Below are positions 60,584 to 64,000 of a stretch of 64,000 bases of DNA, piece by piece; within the stretch, counting starts at the first letter, position 1; every line of letters starts with the position of its first letter. This stretch comes from Bacillota bacterium. Lineage in GTDB: Bacteria; Bacillota; Clostridia; Acetivibrionales; DSM-1351. The position numbers and the translations under genes are program-made. Below the pieces are notes generated by a model. It ran no database searches. It had not been told where the DNA came from and was given only the letters and a program-made list of their open reading frames with translations. The stretch covers positions 39,894-103,893 of the forward strand of contig JAEWMS010000040.1 in assembly GCA_023393115.1 (NCBI GenBank), read 5' to 3'.

Positions 60584-61239
60584 TTCGCCACCGACTCCTC
60601 AGCAGTAGAGTTACTAGCCACACTTGAAATTAAATCTGGAGACTTATTCTTCATTCCTGTCCCGCCTTCAATAACGCCATCTCTCTTAAGAACACTTATC
60701 ACTGTATAAAAGAAACACCTAACATCCATAATGAACCCCATCTTCTCAGCATATTCTCCGTCGAGCTTAGCCTTCACATTAATCTCAAGTTCATCTCTAC
60801 CATTAATCTGCGCCCATCCAGTAAGGCCTACCGGGACATCATTTGCACCGTATTTCTCTCTCTCTTCAATTAAGTCATACTGATTCCAAAGAGCAGGACG
60901 TGGTCCCACTATTGCCATATCCCCGCGAAGAATATTTATAATTTGAGGGAGTTCATCAAGACTTGTCTTTCGTAAAAACTTACCAACTGTAGTAATCCAT
61001 TGTTCTGGATTTTCGAGTAGATGTGTTGGAGTGTCTTTAGGTGTGTCTATTCTCATTGTCCTAAACTTTAAGATACTAAAGTGTTTCTTATGAATTCCCA
61101 CTCGTTTTTGCTTAAAAAATACGGAGCCTGGTGAATTAAGTTTAATGGCTACAACTAAAACTATAAATAATGGCGATAGCACGATTAATCCAATTAAAGC
61201 TAAGATAAAGTCAATAGCCCGTTTAATAATTAAGTACAT
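60580..61239 (-). CDS. Initiating phosphoglycosyl transferase, CapM/PglC type (219 aa)
   Basis: Transfers a sugar-1-phosphate from a UDP-sugar to undecaprenyl phosphate, starting the repeat unit. It is the small monotopic class: one N-terminal membrane-dipping helix (IDFILALIGLIVLSPLFIVLVV), then FKQKRVGIHKKHFSILKFRTM, the catalytic Asp-Glu of KTSLDELPQIIN, GDMAIVGPRPAL, and GLTGWAQINGRDEL. The neighbouring CapN-like gene suggests D-FucNAc-1-P as substrate, as for CapM. It is the first gene of the leftward operon. Confidence 0.93.
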   Translation of the reverse strand: MYLIIKRAIDFILALIGLIVLSPLFIVLVVAIKLNSPGSVFFKQKRVGIHKKHFSILKFRTMRIDTPKDTPTHLLENPEQWITTVGKFLRKTSLDELPQIINILRGDMAIVGPRPALWNQYDLIEEREKYGANDVPVGLTGWAQINGRDELEINVKAKLDGEYAEKMGFIMDVRCFFYTVISVLKRDGVIEGGTGMKNKSPDLISSVASNSTAEESVAK

Positions 61240-61926
61240 TTATTTCACCCCTAAACAACATGTCTCTTTCAACTACCCCGCAATCTATATGATACGAATA
61301 ACCATTGGAGATATTGTAGTTTATAATACTTCAAATTAATAATAGTTCCAGTGTAACTGGATTGACTGATAGGTGGATTGAATATAGAATCGTATAACCG
61401 TTATCATCCAGCTTATAATCCTCTTTTTTTCAGGTACACTATCACAAATGCCCACAGTTTCTACTATAAATCTTCAGCTCCAAAGCACGCGTAGCTTCGC
61501 CTACTATTATCAGTCTGTTAATAAAATCCGTATATTATCATTCACAAAATCGCTTTCTACAATTTAAATGTTGTTCATAGTCGCTTATTTTTTCAATATC
61601 AACAAGTATAATTGTTGCTTCCATCAACTTAGATTAGGTCTTTTTGAACGAATCCTGCGCAACATAAAACAGCAATTTGGGCTTCAAAACAATTGGTGTT
61701 CTGTAGTTTTACTCCCATACTATATATATTGTAGAATAATGTTTTGCCAACATCAACACTTTTGTCGATTACGGAATTATTATACAACTATTTCCTATCA
61801 TATGCAATTAGTCAATAATTACATCATTAGAATTATGTTACAAATATATATGCCTTTTTAGTTTACTCCTCCCTTTAGCTATGTTAGAATTATGAAAGAA
61901 AATGTAGAAAGGTGGCTTACTTTAAA
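61240..61926. promoter_or_regulatory. Divergent intergenic region of the polysaccharide locus
   Basis: About 690 bp of AT-rich DNA with no credible gene; short frames lack ribosome sites. It must hold the promoter of the 20-kb leftward operon, though no clear -35/-10 stands out. For the rightward gene, TTTACT (61862-61867) and TAGAAT (61885-61890) with a 17-bp spacer are a plausible promoter. A GC-richer patch near 61485-61505 could be a regulatory site or the remnant of a gene end. Confidence 0.4.
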
Positions 61927-63798
61927 TTGAAAAACCATAAAAATACCAATACAAGAGATAGTTTCAATAAAATGTTTCCTTTAGCTTTAATTTTGCTACT
62001 TGTACCAATGATAGTATTTTTGAAAGAGTTGGTTATAACTGAAGTTCCAGCTGATTTGATTACTCCAGAAACTAAATTTGACTTTTTTAGTTATTACAAA
62101 TCTATTTGGTTAGTTATTTTATCTTGTAGTTCTATTTTATTTATTTCGTATTATATTTACGTAAAAAAATTCAAGTTCAAACTCAGCTTTGGCTTTATTC
62201 CATTATTTATTTACTATATATTCGTATTTCTCTCCACTTCATTCTCAAGCTATCATGAGGTTTCTTTTAATGGTTACCCCAACAGAAGCGAAGGTTTTTG
62301 GGTTATGACCTGTTATGCAATCATTTGTTTCATTGCAGCACATTTTATTACTTATGAGAAAGACATCAAGCTTCTGTTTGGCGCTCTTTTCATATGCGCT
62401 ACCCTTTTGTGTATCTTAGGAATATCTCAATTTCTTAGTTATGACTTTCTTCAATTAAGCACTATAAAGAAACTTATGTTACCTTCTACACATGAGCATT
62501 TAATTGAGACCTTAGAGTTTAAATTTCCCGAAAAGATTATATATCTTACTCTTTTTAATCCAAATTACGTTGGTAGCTTCTGTGCTCTAGTACTACCTAT
62601 ATGTATTGTTGCACTTTTCTATTCAAAGAAAATACTAATTAAGATATTCTCTGCTGTTGTTAGTGTAATGCTATTAGCTAATCTCATAGGTAGCCATTCT
62701 AGCGCTGGTTATATCAGTATTCTTTTCTCCATGCTATTACTAATTATACTCCTAAGAAAAATGATACTAAAATATTGGGTTCCTATACTAGGCTTAATTA
62801 TTTGCGGTATTGCTGCACTTGTCTATTTAAATTACAATTATTCAGGTCTAATTTTAAACGAAATTCGTGATTTTCTGCCACAAAAACAAGGCCCTATTGT
62901 ATATAAAAGTGGTGCTTACAGATCTATTACAGATATGACTATTGACAGAAATGTTATGACAATATACTTGGATAAAGCCTCGATAAATGTCAAATATGAT
63001 TTACGGGATACAAAGATAAGCTTTTCAGATGAAACTGGTATAGCGGTTAATGCTATACAAAGTTCAGATGATAATAATTTACTTACTTTTGATAATCCAA
63101 AATATTCGGGTCTCAGAGTCAAACTCTCAGGGGCCGTATTTACTATTTATTCAGCTAATGTTAAATATTATGTTGGTCTTGATGCTACAGGTTCCTTCAA
63201 ATTCTTGAATCATACCGGAAAGCCTACTGATATTATAAATGCTGAGTCTTATGGATTTGAGGGCTATGAGAAATGGGCTTCAAATAGAGGATATATTTGG
63301 TCTCGTTCTATACCGTTAATAAAAGATACTATTTTACTTGGACATGGGCCAGACACTTATCCTATTTATTTCCCTCAAAATGATTTTAAGGGGAAACTTC
63401 AAGCTTTTAGTACACCTTACATGATAGTCGATAAACCACACAGTATGTATCTGCAGATGGCGATCAATACTGGTGTTGTTTCTTTAATCGCATTTTTAGT
63501 CTTTGTTTTATGGTATATCTGCAGCTCCTTAAAGCTATATTTAAAGCCTAAAAAGAATGATAGTTTTTACTTCATGGCTGGCTCAGCTTGTGTCGCTTCC
63601 GTAGTAGGCTTTCTAGTAACAGGTCTGGCAAATGACAGTAATGTTAATGTCAGCCCAATATTCTGGATTTTATTAGGTATTGGCTTCGCCTGTAACAGGT
63701 TATATGCAAAAGAAATTAATGTTTTAACAACACCCTCTAATAAATCAAGTAATGCCCAGAGCAAATCTACTTTAAAGGCTAGTAAAACTACTGAGTAG
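61927..63798 (+). CDS. O-antigen-ligase/Wzy-like membrane protein (about 623 aa)
   Basis: About eleven membrane segments with an extracytoplasmic loop of roughly 140 residues (about 320-465) near the C-terminal third, and the block RGYIWSRSIPLIKDTILLGHGPDTYPIYFPQ followed by HSMYLQMAINTGVVSLIAFL. This matches the WaaL/Wzy_C (PF04932) superfamily, where the Arg and the late His are functional. The unusually long loop contains a beta-rich inserted domain (SGAYRSITDMTIDRNVMTIYL onward). A perfect ribosome site AAAGGTGG (61908-61915) precedes TTG 61927; an in-frame GTG at 61912 lies inside it. It may ligate the polysaccharide to a surface acceptor or polymerise a second glycan. Confidence 0.82.
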   Translation: MKNHKNTNTRDSFNKMFPLALILLLVPMIVFLKELVITEVPADLITPETKFDFFSYYKSIWLVILSCSSILFISYYIYVKKFKFKLSFGFIPLFIYYIFVFLSTSFSSYHEVSFNGYPNRSEGFWVMTCYAIICFIAAHFITYEKDIKLLFGALFICATLLCILGISQFLSYDFLQLSTIKKLMLPSTHEHLIETLEFKFPEKIIYLTLFNPNYVGSFCALVLPICIVALFYSKKILIKIFSAVVSVMLLANLIGSHSSAGYISILFSMLLLIILLRKMILKYWVPILGLIICGIAALVYLNYNYSGLILNEIRDFLPQKQGPIVYKSGAYRSITDMTIDRNVMTIYLDKASINVKYDLRDTKISFSDETGIAVNAIQSSDDNNLLTFDNPKYSGLRVKLSGAVFTIYSANVKYYVGLDATGSFKFLNHTGKPTDIINAESYGFEGYEKWASNRGYIWSRSIPLIKDTILLGHGPDTYPIYFPQNDFKGKLQAFSTPYMIVDKPHSMYLQMAINTGVVSLIAFLVFVLWYICSSLKLYLKPKKNDSFYFMAGSACVASVVGFLVTGLANDSNVNVSPIFWILLGIGFACNRLYAKEINVLTTPSNKSSNAQSKSTLKASKTTE

Positions 63799-63878
63799 TG
63801 CTTTGAAACCTCATAGAAAAATTCTCTTCGGGTGTTAATTTGGATGAGATTTCATGTAACATATTAAGCTTATAAAAA

Positions 63879-64000
63879 GGGGGTGTCGCAAAACTACTAA
63901 AAAGTAGTAAGCGATGCTCCTTTCTTGTTCTCTGATATTTATTGTTGGTAAATTGTTGATTTTTCGGTTATAAATTTATGATTTTGTGGAATTTGAGCGC
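63879..64000 (-). mobile_element. Edge of a second IS element (IS1182-like), truncated by the window
   Basis: GGGGGTGTCGCAAAAC at 63879-63894 looks like a terminal inverted repeat. It is followed by a perfect hairpin (ACTACT/AGTAGT, 63893-63908). The last bases (TTTATGATTTT...TTTGAGCGC) resemble the DNA just beyond the stop codon of the IS1182-type remnant at 19785-19803. This suggests the 3' end of a leftward transposase lies just outside the window. Confidence 0.45.

Noticed and set aside
1..64000. CRISPR arrays, prophage or conjugative modules
   Set aside because: No regularly spaced repeats, and no integrase, terminase, portal, relaxase or Cas proteins were seen in the window.

Overview
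The window reads as the chromosome of a low-GC, Gram-positive anaerobe of the Clostridia. The gene set (a rho-rpmE-DUF1385-prmC block, a WalRK operon, a TolC-family pair, arginine deiminase, an elongated Rho) fits the Ruminiclostridium / Clostridium cellulolyticum group best. That placement is an inference from gene content and codon style, not from a marker gene comparison.

Layout. Positions 1-5,400 hold small unknown proteins and an ABC exporter pair (ATPase plus a FtsX-type permease with a long coiled coil). Positions 5,400-12,500 are accessory: a glycosidase-like protein, an AraC regulator, a complete IS110-family element, and a large DUF4157 protein with a C-terminal nuclease-toxin domain. 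Positions 12,500-18,200 are the prmC, DUF1385, rpmE, rho housekeeping block, transcribed leftwards. Positions 18,200-30,000 are a patchwork: MerR regulator with membrane partner, IS1182-type transposase wreckage, tRNA-Thr and tRNA-Val, an AAC(6')-like acetyltransferase, deoD, an LtaS-like membrane sulfatase-fold enzyme, arcA, a frameshifted small gene and a MATE pump. Positions 30,000-38,330 are a leftward wal operon: walR, walK, a secreted protein, walH, walI, murA, walJ, rlmH. Positions 38,600-41,090 hold two TolC-like proteins. Positions 41,229-61,239 are a 20-kb leftward capsule/exopolysaccharide locus. A divergent O-antigen-ligase-like gene and the edge of a second IS element close the window.

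How the genes work together. The polysaccharide locus has a full Wzx/Wzy toolkit (initiating phosphoglycosyl transferase, flippase, polymerase, chain-length protein, several glycosyltransferases). Its sugar enzymes parallel Staphylococcus aureus type 5/8 capsule genes: CapE-CapF-CapG for UDP-L-FucNAc, CapD plus a CapN-like reductase for UDP-D-FucNAc, and a UDP-HexNAc 6-dehydrogenase. To this it adds two DegT-family proteins and a sugar N-formyltransferase. One DegT protein has Arg in place of the PLP lysine.

Most notable. The IS110 element can be delimited to the base. Its two ends each carry CT. Joining them builds a textbook promoter (TTGACT, 17 bp, TATAAT) that would transcribe the 5' non-coding end. 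That end folds into a 5' stem-loop plus two stem-loops with internal loops, as expected of a bridge RNA. The first internal loop contains ACCTCCTACT, which is identical to 10 bases of the reconstructed empty site. That empty site is the Shine-Dalgarno sequence of the araC gene. The element therefore appears to be guided to a ribosome binding site.
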